Below are positions 30,623 to 38,938 of a stretch of DNA of 64,000 nucleotides, piece by piece; within the stretch, counting starts at the first letter, position 1; each line of letters opens with the position of its first letter. The stretch covers positions 1 to 64,000 of the forward strand of contig CAYQCE010000004.1 of NCBI GenBank assembly GCA_964415885.1, written 5' to 3'. The notes under the pieces were generated by a model that did no database searches, was not told the origin of the DNA, and saw only the letters and a program-made list of their open reading frames with translations. The stretch is from CAYQCE01 sp964415885 (GTDB taxonomy: Bacteria > Zixibacteria > MSB-5A5 > JAABVY01 > JAHJOQ01). The position numbers and the translations under genes were made by a program.

Positions 30623-30746
30623 CGCACTCTTCAGATATGCTGTCAGATAGCCGACGATCCGTCCGATTGCAATCCTCCGATTCAGGAATTGAATATAGAG
30701 AAACTACTGGAAGGACATGCCAGATCAAGCAAAAACCGTGACCGAC

Positions 30747-31784
30747 TTAGAGATAGATCATCTCAACCGGACTCTCGCCCTCAACAATCCGACCAAACAG
30801 GAACGGCTTCTGCGATGTCGCGGGCTGCTCGATCACTCTCTCGGCATCATCCTGCGAGAGAACGGCCGCGAGTCCGATGCCCATGTTGAAAACACGGTAC
30901 ATCTCCTCAGTATCAATCTTGCCGATCTTCTGCATGACCGGGAAAATCGGCGGTATCGCCTGTTTGCCGACCTCGACACTCGCCGAAAGACCATCCGGCA
31001 CTATCCTGTTCAGATTACCGGGAATCCCGCCGCCGGTGATGTGAGCTATGCCCTTGACATTGTGCTCCTTTAGCTGATGAATCTCGCTGAGATAGCTGTA
31101 GTGAGGAACGAGCAATTCGGCACCAACGCTCCGACCAAATTCTTCGACTGTCTTCGAAACATCCCACTTCGCGACCTCGAAGAAGACCTTGCGGGCGAGA
31201 GAGTAACCGTTCGTGTGGAGGCCAACCGATGGATACCCGATGACAACATCGCCTTCCGATATTCCGGAGCCATCTATAATGGCATCCTTGCCAACCAACC
31301 CAACAATGAAACCGGCGAGATCGTATTCACCCTTCTCGTAGAAGTCAGGCATCTCGGCAGTCTCACCTGCAACGAGAGAGACGTTGGACTTCACACACGC
31401 CGTCACGAGGCCTTTCACGATCTGCTCAACCGCGTGCGGATCGAGGAAACCGCAAGCGATGTAGTCGAGGAAAAAAAGCGGCTCCGCGCCGCAGACTGCA
31501 ATGTCGTTTATGCAGTGATTGACAAGATCCACACCTACCGTATCATGCTTTCCCGTCATAAATGCTATCTTCAGTTTGGTGCCGACACCGTCGCAGCTCG
31601 AGACCAATACAGGCTGTTTCACGGCGGAGGGATCGAGCTCGAATGCGCCCCCGAAACCGCCGAATTTGCCCATCACCTTCTCGCTGAAAGTGGATGCCGC
31701 CAGCGATTTGATTCTCTCCTTCGCCGCGGCAGCCCTGTCGAGGTCTACACCCGCTGAACTGTAGTCTATCTTTTCTTTGGCCAT
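30747..31784 (-). CDS. purM: Phosphoribosylformylglycinamidine cyclo-ligase (AIR synthetase)
   Basis: ATP-dependent closure of the imidazole ring in purine synthesis (FGAM to AIR). YSSAGVDLDRA at the N-terminus, SCDGVGTKLKIAF, GVDLVNHCINDIAV, FLDYIACG, VAGETAEMPDFY and AHITGGGIPGNLNR are PurM marks. 345 residues from the ATG at 31784, which has GGGGA 6 bases upstream; a TTG 12 bases further up is less likely. It has its own promoter and seems to lead into lnt, 124 bases downstream. Confidence 0.97.
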   Translation of the reverse strand: MAKEKIDYSSAGVDLDRAAAAKERIKSLAASTFSEKVMGKFGGFGGAFELDPSAVKQPVLVSSCDGVGTKLKIAFMTGKHDTVGVDLVNHCINDIAVCGAEPLFFLDYIACGFLDPHAVEQIVKGLVTACVKSNVSLVAGETAEMPDFYEKGEYDLAGFIVGLVGKDAIIDGSGISEGDVVIGYPSVGLHTNGYSLARKVFFEVAKWDVSKTVEEFGRSVGAELLVPHYSYLSEIHQLKEHNVKGIAHITGGGIPGNLNRIVPDGLSASVEVGKQAIPPIFPVMQKIGKIDTEEMYRVFNMGIGLAAVLSQDDAERVIEQPATSQKPFLFGRIVEGESPVEMIYL

Positions 31785-31827
31785 TCTCTTCCCCAATCAA
31801 GGATCTGTTCAATGTATGAACGAATTG

Positions 31828-31856
31828 AAGCTATCGAATCCTCAGCATATAGTCAA
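31828..31856 (-). promoter_or_regulatory. Candidate promoter for purM
   Basis: TTGACT (31851-31856), 17 bases, TAGCTT (31828-31833), 40-odd bases before the purM start. Confidence 0.5.
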
Positions 31857-31865
31857 GATGTATAC

Positions 31866-32648
31866 TCACAGAATGTTGCTCAAGAGGGACGGGATATCCA
31901 GAAGCAGAACCGCGGAAATCGCCACAACACCGATTAGAACCCATCGCACGAAACCGGCGCCTCGCCTGACCGAAGTCTTAACCGCCACCCAGGCGCCAAG
32001 CATATTCCCGATCGCGAGAATCAGGCCGATCATCCACCGAACCTGGTCATTGACAACAAATACAACCAGCGCAAACGCGGTAAAAACGAGGATTATGAAC
32101 ACTTTGACAGCATTCGCCCGAACGAGATCATAGCCGGCGCCAAGAACCAGCCCGGCCAGAAGGAAAATCCCGACTCCTGCCTGTATGAACCCGCCATACA
32201 TCCCAATGAAGAAGAAAGCAACGAGTGTCAGTAAGCTCTTCCTGCGGTCCTGGAGGTCCTCCCTGCCCTGAAGCCACCGTTTCGGGCGAATCAGGATCAC
32301 GAATAACATCAGCACCATCAAACCACCGATTACGCGACGCATTGTCTGTTCATCGATACTCACCGCGATCTGCGCACCGACTATCGAGCCGAGGACCGCT
32401 GGAATTGCCAAAACCGCAGCCCCTTTGAGCGATAACAACTTCTCGTGCTTGAAACTCGATACACCGACAACATTCTGAAGCAGGATAGCGACACGATTGG
32501 TGCCGTTCGCCATGTTGGCGTCGAGGCCGAGAAATATCAGTAGAGGCAATGTTATCAGCGATCCGCTTCCGGCAAGCGTGTTGATAAATCCGCAAGCGAA
32601 ACCTGCGGCGATTACGATCGGATAGATGTACCAGGCGAAGTCAAACAG
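31866..32648 (-). CDS. TauE/SafE-family membrane permease
   Basis: Polytopic membrane protein of the sulfite/organosulfur-anion exporter family, about eight helices in two halves. The first half carries GFACGFINTLAGSGS and GLDANMANGTNRVAILLQN, the second GGFIQAGVGIFLLAG, both signature-like. The first ATG/GTG/TTG in frame (TTG at 32549) would cut off the conserved first helix. Translation upstream stays homologous to the family as far as an in-frame CTG at 32648, which has GGGAG 7 bases before it, so CTG is proposed as the start (260 residues). Substrate unknown. Confidence 0.8.
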   Translation of the reverse strand: MFDFAWYIYPIVIAAGFACGFINTLAGSGSLITLPLLIFLGLDANMANGTNRVAILLQNVVGVSSFKHEKLLSLKGAAVLAIPAVLGSIVGAQIAVSIDEQTMRRVIGGLMVLMLFVILIRPKRWLQGREDLQDRRKSLLTLVAFFFIGMYGGFIQAGVGIFLLAGLVLGAGYDLVRANAVKVFIILVFTAFALVVFVVNDQVRWMIGLILAIGNMLGAWVAVKTSVRRGAGFVRWVLIGVVAISAVLLLDIPSLLSNIL

Positions 32649-32737
32649 CGGGACACTCCCGGTTGTGAGTTTGTCTCAACGTGATAGAATTTAGTCGATT
32701 ATGGAGAAAATGAAAGCTGAAAAGGGATCGAAAGTCC

Positions 32738-33298
32738 TCAGAGCCTCGCCTTCTCGAGCGCGATTATCCGATCGAGATTAAGCAGCCCATCCGGCGCGAG
32801 AGCGTATGATTGGCTGTCGGAAGAGATGTTGATCACACCCTCCGCAACGAATATCCTCATTCGATGCGGCACGAGCGCCCAGGCACAGCAAGTCGAAACC
32901 ATGAGGTCGTACACCTTGTGCATCTTCTTCGGCTCATCACGGAGGAAGACATACATATGCTCCGCTATTGTCAGATCGAGGTCCCGTCTGTCCGCAGATT
33001 CCGCCGGGTGAAGGTCTTCGACATTGACTAATTCCGGATCAATGCGAAATTCACCGGTACCAGGCTTGATATATCTTAGATGAAGGGCTTTCACGATGTA
33101 GAAGGGCATGTGAGACGGGATGAAAAGCTTCTCATCAACGCCTTTCGCAACCTGTACCGAGCATTTCTCCAGCTTGTCGTAGCGGAACAGGAAATGCCAG
33201 TAGTCGTTGCCGAATTCGGGTTCGTATTGTCTCAGCCGTCCGCGGAAAATCCGATCATCGAGAACGAACTTGAACTCGCCGGGAAAATCGAAATCCAT
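32738..33298 (-). CDS. Conserved-looking protein of unknown function
   Basis: A 186-residue soluble protein with no signal peptide or membrane segment and no family that I recognise. It starts MDFDFPGEFKFVLDD and has several aromatic and charged beta-strand-like stretches (YWHFLFRYDKLEK), then LVPHRMRIFVAEG near the end. A very good ribosome site (GGGAGGAAGC) precedes the ATG. It lies between the DtxR-type regulator and the permease on the same strand, with gaps of about 83 and 89 bases, so it may share their regulation. Confidence 0.75.
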   Translation of the reverse strand: MDFDFPGEFKFVLDDRIFRGRLRQYEPEFGNDYWHFLFRYDKLEKCSVQVAKGVDEKLFIPSHMPFYIVKALHLRYIKPGTGEFRIDPELVNVEDLHPAESADRRDLDLTIAEHMYVFLRDEPKKMHKVYDLMVSTCCAWALVPHRMRIFVAEGVINISSDSQSYALAPDGLLNLDRIIALEKARL

Positions 33299-33381
33299 GC
33301 TTCCTCCCTATCGGGATTATCGGAAGCATATGGAATTTCAAGAGTTCACATTTTGAGCAGAGTATCTGCAAGTCAGTGAGG

Positions 33382-33834
33382 CTAACTATCTTCCGCGCAC
33401 TCCAGGTCCTCATGGAATCGCTTCAGGCAATTGCATTCGCCATTCTGTTCAGACTCGACGAAATCGACGAACCTCGCTACCCGGTCAACCACCTCTCGCG
33501 GCATCCCATGTTCCATTTTGCACGCAGTTTCGTCTGCGAGTGACTCGTCCACCGCCAGCACCCTCTCGAGAAATGCCTTCAGAGCCAGATGACGGGACGT
33601 GATTTCACGCGCAACCTTCTCGCCCTCCTCGGTCAGAGTGACAACTGCGTATGGGGAATAATTCACGAGATTACGGTCAGCAAGCTGGTGAAGCGCACCG
33701 GTAACGGATGACATATTGACGTCGAGATGCTCGGAGATATCACGCACGCGGGGACGTCTTCCGTCCCGGATTATCATGTAGATCGCTTCGAGATAATCCT
33801 CAAGGCTCGCGCTGATTGACGGTTTGCGGTTCAT
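33382..33834 (-). CDS. DtxR/MntR-family metal-dependent regulator
   Basis: Winged-helix repressor that responds to Fe(II) or Mn(II). The N-terminal domain has SLEDYLEAIYMI, VRDISEHLDVNMSSVTGALHQL (recognition helix) and VNYSPYAVVTLTEEG. The dimerisation and metal domain has EITSRHLALKAFLERVL and ADETACKMEHGMPREVVDR, where the Glu, Cys/Met and His ligands of the family sit. 150 residues matches the short MntR-like form without an SH3 domain. A Cys-containing tail (GECNCLKRF) is also seen in FeoA-linked family members. The ATG follows GGGGAGGGAG. Confidence 0.92.
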   Translation of the reverse strand: MNRKPSISASLEDYLEAIYMIIRDGRRPRVRDISEHLDVNMSSVTGALHQLADRNLVNYSPYAVVTLTEEGEKVAREITSRHLALKAFLERVLAVDESLADETACKMEHGMPREVVDRVARFVDFVESEQNGECNCLKRFHEDLECAEDS

Positions 33835-33867
33835 CTCCCTCCCCTTGCAAAGTTCGGCGTGTCAAAC

Positions 33868-33896
33868 ATTTTAATCTCAACGCGCAGATTTGTCAA
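33868..33896 (-). promoter_or_regulatory. Strong promoter for the DtxR-family gene
   Basis: Consensus TTGACA (33891-33896), 17-base spacer, TAAAAT (33868-33873), about 34 bases before the start codon. Confidence 0.7.
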
Positions 33897-33907
33897 GACC
33901 ATTCGAA

Positions 33908-33929
33908 GACAAAATAGGTAGGATTTGTC
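33908..33929. promoter_or_regulatory. Inverted repeat upstream of the DtxR-family promoter
   Basis: GACAAA (33908-33913) and TTTGTC (33924-33929) form a perfect 6-base inverted repeat with a 10-base spacer, 12 bases upstream of the -35. It could be an operator; it does not match a known DtxR/MntR box closely. Confidence 0.3.
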
Positions 33930-33956
33930 AATCACGACCGGGCGGTAGCTGAAATA

Positions 33957-33984
33957 GGAGAGCCGGGTGTAATCCCCGGCTCCC
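33957..33984 (-). terminator. Hairpin after the dockerin-type gene
   Basis: GGAGAGCCGGG / CCCGGCTCCC with a 7-base loop stands about 22 bases after the stop of the dockerin-type gene. No good T-run follows on the minus strand, so termination is uncertain. Confidence 0.4.
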
Positions 33985-34005
33985 ATGCATAACATGAACG
34001 AAAAC

Positions 34006-34991
34006 CTATGCGCCGCAGCCGTAATCCTGCTCGCCATCCTGATTTGTGTCGCACGGTAACGGACCGCCCTGGAATATGTGCGCAATCATAAACACGATGT
34101 CGTCGATGTCGAGTATCCCATCACAGTTCGGATCGGGCCACGGCTCGGGTCCGAGGCAATCGACGAACACGCAATTGAGCAAATACACTATGTCGTCGAT
34201 ATCGACTCCACCGCTCTGATTCGGATCACCACAGTCTCTTACGAGCAGATTCATATCCTGCTCTCCTGCATCATTGAAGAGCGGCTCGATTACTCCTCCG
34301 TCCCAGGGAGCGAAGAGAAGTTCACCGGCTGTCGGTACAAATACATCGCTGAAATCCACCGACTCGTCTGAGCCCAAATCCGGATAGGAATACCACAGCC
34401 TGGCGATGAGGACGTGTTCGCCGGCAGGCATCGGCTCCAACGAGCCGAGCCCATAGTCAATGTCGGGCAGAGCCATGAGCAGAATTGCGTTGTCATCCGG
34501 GAACGGCTGGACATAGTCGGAATCCGTTGGCGAAATGCCGAACAAATTCCATGATGCAGAAATAGAGGAATTCGAGATATCGATTCCGAGCAAGTCGAGA
34601 TTGGGAGAATCGTGCGTAAGGCCGATCGAGAATCCACCGAGATCAACCTCACTTGTGATGTACAGGTCGACTGCAACGGAGTCGAACGAATGGGCATATA
34701 CATACTCCGGGCATTCCAGAAAGACCGCGTTGCTTCCGGTCGGCAGAACGCAGTTCTCCGCCGGCTGGCAGATTCCGACTCCAAGCCCCCAAACGAAGTA
34801 CTTCTCGTAGAGCAGGATATCAGCTATGTTGACATCACCGCACAGGTTCACATCCCCGCAAGCTTCGGTGCTGTCGGGATGTATCTCGCCGTTGATCCAC
34901 CGGAGCAAATGGACCATGTCGCCAACCGTGTAGACTATACCATCCTGATTGACATCACCACAAGCCACCTGAGAACAGTCGGCGAATGCGG
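34006..34991 (-). pseudogene. Dockerin/EF-hand repeat secreted protein, 5' end missing
   Basis: The frame reads at least 320 residues. Dockerin-type calcium motifs are at both ends: CGDVNQDGIVYTVGDMV and CGDVNLCGDVNIADILLYE near the start, and CGDPNQSGGVDIDDIVYLL and PDPNCDGILDIDDIVFMI near the end, around a cohesin-like beta-rich middle (VYAHSFDSVAVDLYI). No start codon or signal peptide precedes them. The codons before the first GTG (34968) read PAFADCSQ, like the end of a signal peptide (A-F-A cut site), and run straight into the 117-bp repeat and a TAG. I infer that the first 20 or so codons were lost when the repeats arrived. Confidence 0.7.
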
Positions 34992-35108
34992 GTAGCGTGG
35001 CCCGGGTCTATTGACCCGGGTTTCAAAGATAGTTGCTCGCGAGGACATACACCGATCACGAAACGGTTATCAAAGATGCAAGTGTGGACACGTCATTCCC
35101 GCGAAGGC
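34992..35108. repeat. 117-bp direct repeat, copy 1
   Basis: First of two tandem units. It contains the 20-base palindrome CCCGGGTCTATTGACCCGGG (35001-35020) and the stretch from GATCACGAAACGG to AGTGTGGAC, and ends CGTCATTCCCGCGAAGGC. It abuts the broken 5' end of the dockerin-type gene. Confidence 0.9.
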
Positions 35109-35217
35109 GTAGCGTGGCCCGGGTCTATTGACCCGGGTTTCAAAGGTAGTTGCTCACGAAGATATACGCGGATCACGAAACGGTTATCAAAGATGCAAGT
35201 GTGGACGCGTCATTCCG
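35109..35217. repeat. 117-bp direct repeat, copy 2
   Basis: Second unit, differing from copy 1 at about seven of 108 positions counted by eye. Its palindrome is at 35118-35137. It breaks off after GTCATTCC. The following 170 bases (35218-35390) hold GC-rich text with CTCCTCGCGATGACGG and several GGGTGACAGGAGG-like words, and no gene. Confidence 0.88.
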
Positions 35218-35389
35218 CCTCCGCGGGACTCCTCGCGATGACGGTTTTCCCAGCAATGCGAACTTTTTCAACAAGCACCTGCGCGGGGGTGACAGGAAGG
35301 CTCGGGGGTGACGTGAGAGCGAAGATGACAGGAGGGCGCGAAGTGAATGGTGTTGCTGAGACAGCTCCCCGTACAGTATCAAACGACCA

Positions 35390-35424
35390 AAAAAACCGCC
35401 GGACTATTAAGCCCGGCGGTTTTC
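35390..35424 (-). terminator. Rho-independent terminator of the icd operon
   Basis: On the minus strand ACCGCCGGG-CTTAATAGT-CCGGCGGT is followed by TTTTTTTGG, about 27 bases past the icd stop. The plus-strand face also ends in TTTTCTATT. Confidence 0.9.
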
Positions 35425-35450
35425 TATTCGCGCGAATCGCTTTTTAGCTA

Positions 35451-36698
35451 TTACATGTTCTTGATTATCGCGGAGGCGAAGTCGGACGTACCGACTTTCG
35501 TCGCACCTTCCATCTGACGCTCCAGATCATAAGTCACCGTCTTCTGCAGGATGGTCTTCTCGAGAGCCTTGTAGACCATATCCGCAGAATCCTTCCAGCC
35601 GAGATACTCGAGCATCATGCAGCCGGAGAGAATGAGCGAGCCCGGATTGATGACATCGAGGTTCGCATACTTCGGCGCGGTGCCGTGCGTGGCCTCGAAC
35701 AGCCCGATGTAATCGCCGATGTTCGCGCCGGGAGCCATCCCGAGACCGCCGACCTGCGCAGCGCAGGCGTCGGAGAGATAGTCCCCGTTTAAGTTCGGAG
35801 TGCAGACGACGTCGTACTCATCGGTACGCGTCAGCACCTGCTGGAACATCGAATCGGCGATACGATCCTTGATCAGGATCTTGCCTTCCGGAACCTTGCC
35901 GTCGTGCTTCTCCCAGACCTCGTCCTCGGAGATCGTCTGATCCGGATACTCGCGGGCCGCGAGTTTATATCCCCAATCACGGAACGCGCCCTCGGTGAAC
36001 TTCATGATATTGCCCTTGTGGACAAGCGTAACCGACTTGCGTCCGCGCTCGATCGCGTATTCGATCCCCTTCTTCACCAGACGCTCTGTACCGGTAATCG
36101 AGATCGGCTTCACACCGATGCCGGAGTCTTTACGGATATTGAGGTCAAAGGTGTCGTTCAGGTAGTTGATGACCTTCTTTACATCATCGGAGCCTTCCTG
36201 CCACTCGATTCCCGCGTAGACATCCTCGGTGTTCTCACGGAAGATAACCACGTCCATCTTCTCGGGGCTCTTCACCGGTGACGGCACCCCCTGGAACCAG
36301 CGAACCGGGCGGACGCATGCGTACAGATCGAGCACCTGTCGAAGCGTGACATTCAGGCTGCGAAATCCGCCGCCCACGGGCGTGGTTAACGGACCTTTGA
36401 GCGCTACGATGAATTCACGGATCGCCTCGATCGTGTCTTTCGGGAGCCATTCGCCGTATTTCTCGTTCGCTGCCTCACCGGCGTAAACGTCGAACCAGAC
36501 GATCTTCTTCTTGCCATCGAACGTCTTTTCGACCGCGGCGTCGAGCACGCGACGAGTCGCCTTGCTTATATCCGTACCGATACCGTCACCCTCGATCATC
36601 GGAATAATCGGTTTGTCCGGTATGTTCAGTTTGCCATCTTGTACTGTGATCTTCTCGCCGTCACTCGGCGGGGTAATCTTGTCGTATGCCACAGGCAA
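35451..36698 (-). CDS. icd: NADP-dependent isocitrate dehydrogenase
   Basis: Oxidative decarboxylation of isocitrate to 2-oxoglutarate (reversible in reductive cycles). It is the Escherichia coli-type homodimer at 415 residues. GGGFRSLNVTLRQVLDLYAC carries the substrate serine region. FRENTEDVYAGIEW and the adenine-site ATHGTAPKYANLD, with Lys-Tyr as in NADP enzymes, are seen, plus NLNGDYLSDACAAQVGGLG. Last gene of a 13-gene run, 18 bases after mdh. Confidence 0.96.
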   Translation of the reverse strand: MPVAYDKITPPSDGEKITVQDGKLNIPDKPIIPMIEGDGIGTDISKATRRVLDAAVEKTFDGKKKIVWFDVYAGEAANEKYGEWLPKDTIEAIREFIVALKGPLTTPVGGGFRSLNVTLRQVLDLYACVRPVRWFQGVPSPVKSPEKMDVVIFRENTEDVYAGIEWQEGSDDVKKVINYLNDTFDLNIRKDSGIGVKPISITGTERLVKKGIEYAIERGRKSVTLVHKGNIMKFTEGAFRDWGYKLAAREYPDQTISEDEVWEKHDGKVPEGKILIKDRIADSMFQQVLTRTDEYDVVCTPNLNGDYLSDACAAQVGGLGMAPGANIGDYIGLFEATHGTAPKYANLDVINPGSLILSGCMMLEYLGWKDSADMVYKALEKTILQKTVTYDLERQMEGATKVGTSDFASAIIKNM

Positions 36699-36716
36699 TT
36701 CCTTTCCCAGAGTTGG

Positions 36717-37649
36717 TTAGTACCCAATTTCCTTCAGATGCTCTTTGTACGTATTACCCGACTTCTGAAGCAGTGCGAGGTCCTCATCTTTGAGCTTCAG
36801 CTCGATGACCTTCTCTACACCGTTGGCACCGAGAACGCACGGCACGCCGATGTAGACATCGCTCAGACCATACTGACCGGTCAGGTAGCTTGAGCACGGA
36901 AGCACGCGCTTGCGATCGAGCAGCACAGATTCGACCATCTGAACCGACGCACGCGCCGGGGCATAGTATGCAGAGCCGGTCTTGAGCAGCTTGACAATCT
37001 CGCCGCCACCGACTCTCGTGCGATCCGCTATCTCCTTGATGCGATCGGCAGGAATCAGCTCGGTAATCGGGATACCGGCGACGGTGGTATAGTCCGGAAG
37101 CGGGACCATTGTGTCACCGTGGCCGCCAAGAACCATCGCCTGGGTGTCATTCACGGATACACCAAGCTCCATCGCCACAAACGTGCGGAAACGGATCGAG
37201 TCGAGAATGCCAGCCTGGCCGAAGACACGGTTGGTGTCGAATCCGGTCACCTTCCATGCGTGATAAGTCATCAGATCGAGCGGATTCGCGACCATTATAA
37301 CCATCGAGTTGGGAGCAAACTTGACAATATTCTCGCCCACACTCTTGATGATCTCGGCGTTCGCCTTGAGAAGGTCCTCTCGGGACATGCCGGGCTTGCG
37401 GGCAAGACCTGAGGTGACTACGACAATCTCCGAGTCCGCGATATGCTCATACTCGAACGTACCGATAATCGTGCAATCGTATTCATCAATGGGACCGGCC
37501 TGCATAAGATCGAGCGCCTTGCCCGCCGGCATACCTTCCTTTTCCGGAATATCAACTACAACGATATCACATAGATTCTTCTGTGCGAGATACTGGGCTA
37601 CCGAAGCACCAACATTACCCGCGCCTATTACAGAGACTTTTCTCCGCAT
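36717..37649 (-). CDS. mdh: Malate dehydrogenase (LDH-like type)
   Basis: Interconverts malate and oxaloacetate with NAD(H). The Rossmann start VIGAGNVGASVAQYLAQ ends in the Asp of VVVDIPEKEG (NAD preference). The specificity loop GLARKPGMSREDLL has the Arg typical of malate rather than lactate enzymes. VMVANPLDLMTY, GQAGILDSIRFRTF and the catalytic His in VLGGHGDTMVPL are intact. 310 residues is normal. Confidence 0.96.
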   Translation of the reverse strand: MRRKVSVIGAGNVGASVAQYLAQKNLCDIVVVDIPEKEGMPAGKALDLMQAGPIDEYDCTIIGTFEYEHIADSEIVVVTSGLARKPGMSREDLLKANAEIIKSVGENIVKFAPNSMVIMVANPLDLMTYHAWKVTGFDTNRVFGQAGILDSIRFRTFVAMELGVSVNDTQAMVLGGHGDTMVPLPDYTTVAGIPITELIPADRIKEIADRTRVGGGEIVKLLKTGSAYYAPARASVQMVESVLLDRKRVLPCSSYLTGQYGLSDVYIGVPCVLGANGVEKVIELKLKDEDLALLQKSGNTYKEHLKEIGY

Positions 37650-37673
37650 GTACTCCTCCTGTTCTGTTTGTCG

Positions 37674-38921
37674 CTACGCGGCCTGTTGCAAGTAGGGTAC
37701 AACATGACCCGCATCATTTATCACCATAACTTTTGTGTCATCACCAAATCTGTCAAGCTCGGATTTGATTAGCGTCTCGACATCGCGAGCAGGCCTGAGA
37801 TACACCTTTTCGACAACGTCATCCTGCAATTCGGATTTCAGGTAGATATTGATCCTTCGCTGCAACTGTGCCGTTCTGTACAGCTTGTGATACCCCAGCG
37901 TATAGCTGGTCGGAGCCACCTTGAGGATCGACTCCGGCGTCGGATAGCGCGTGGCAAGATCGTAGAAAGCGTCATTGCCAATGCCCTCGTTGCATGCTGA
38001 TACGACGACAAGCGTTCCGCCATCCTCGACAGCCAGGCTCGCATTCTCATACGACTTCTGGAGTTGATACAGGTTTCGATCCAACGGTTTCGATTGCACT
38101 GCGATAGCGAGACGATATCTCCGCTGTATCGGCACCATATACACTCGTACCGCTGCCGCTACTGCCCTGTCGTACGAATCCCAGAGATCGCCGACGAACG
38201 AATCGACAAGTTTCTTCGATGAATCCAGGACGAACTGTATCGAGAAGATCGCGCTTCTACGAAGGAAACTGGCCGCCTCACGGATCGATTTCGCAACCGG
38301 GTTATTCGTAAGGTTCCCCGGAACGCACGCCCTGGATACGGCCATGCGATGATTCGCCTCGATTGTCGTGTGATGCGCGAGTCCGGGCATAAACGACTTC
38401 GGTCCTCCGGTAAAACCGGCGAAATAGTGCGGTTCGACCGAACCAATCACGATTGTCTTGTCCGCCCACTGAAGCGATTTGTGCAGCCTTATAGGGGTGC
38501 CATCCTGCCAGCGACCAAACTGATAAAACTGCTCATCTTCCTTCGCATCCGAGCAAAGGACCTCGAATCTGTCTTGGGGAAAATCCTCTCCCACGATCTC
38601 CGTAATCTCGGAATCGGTAGGCGCCCCGTGCAATCCGGCCGCAATCACGACTTTCGTCTCCGGTATGCGCTCCAGAAACGGCAGTAGAGCCTGCAGGGCA
38701 AGGGGCGTTGGAGTGGCACGGAACGAATCGTTGACGACTATCAGCACCCGCTCCGCACCAGTAAGGAACTCGGCGAGGCGCGAGTGATTCAGCAGCTCGA
38801 GCATATTCTCCCAACTGGAATCGCCAATAGAGTACGGTGCCGGCTCTATCACACCGCCATATCGATCATCCGGTATTTCCACTTTCAACTCATCATTGCC
38901 GTATGCCATGCGGATTACCAT
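37674..38921 (-). CDS. LarA-family protein (lactate racemase domain)
   Basis: Shows the LarA-family fold: an N-terminal domain with the ERVLIVVNDSFRATPTPLA pattern, then EPHYFAGFTGGPKSFMPGLAHH, where the His and the Lys that holds the nickel-pincer cofactor in LarA lie. The C-terminal domain contains VVVSACNEGIGNDAF. LarA homologues include racemases of several 2-hydroxy acids, so lactate is not assured. No larB, larC or larE (cofactor synthesis) is in the window. The start may be ATG 38921 or ATG 38909; neither has a ribosome site. Sits between ndk and mdh. Confidence 0.82.
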   Translation of the reverse strand: MVIRMAYGNDELKVEIPDDRYGGVIEPAPYSIGDSSWENMLELLNHSRLAEFLTGAERVLIVVNDSFRATPTPLALQALLPFLERIPETKVVIAAGLHGAPTDSEITEIVGEDFPQDRFEVLCSDAKEDEQFYQFGRWQDGTPIRLHKSLQWADKTIVIGSVEPHYFAGFTGGPKSFMPGLAHHTTIEANHRMAVSRACVPGNLTNNPVAKSIREAASFLRRSAIFSIQFVLDSSKKLVDSFVGDLWDSYDRAVAAAVRVYMVPIQRRYRLAIAVQSKPLDRNLYQLQKSYENASLAVEDGGTLVVVSACNEGIGNDAFYDLATRYPTPESILKVAPTSYTLGYHKLYRTAQLQRRINIYLKSELQDDVVEKVYLRPARDVETLIKSELDRFGDDTKVMVINDAGHVVPYLQQAA

Positions 38922-38938
38922 AGTCGAAACAAGACCCG

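Noticed and set aside
34992..35217. CRISPR array
   Set aside because: Only two units, of 117 bases and nearly identical along their whole length, so there are no repeats with unique spacers, and no cas genes are near.
34986..35447. Plus-strand frame with the repeated peptide VAWPGSIDPGFK
   Set aside because: It only translates the two 117-bp repeats; no start signal or homology, so it is a repeat artefact.
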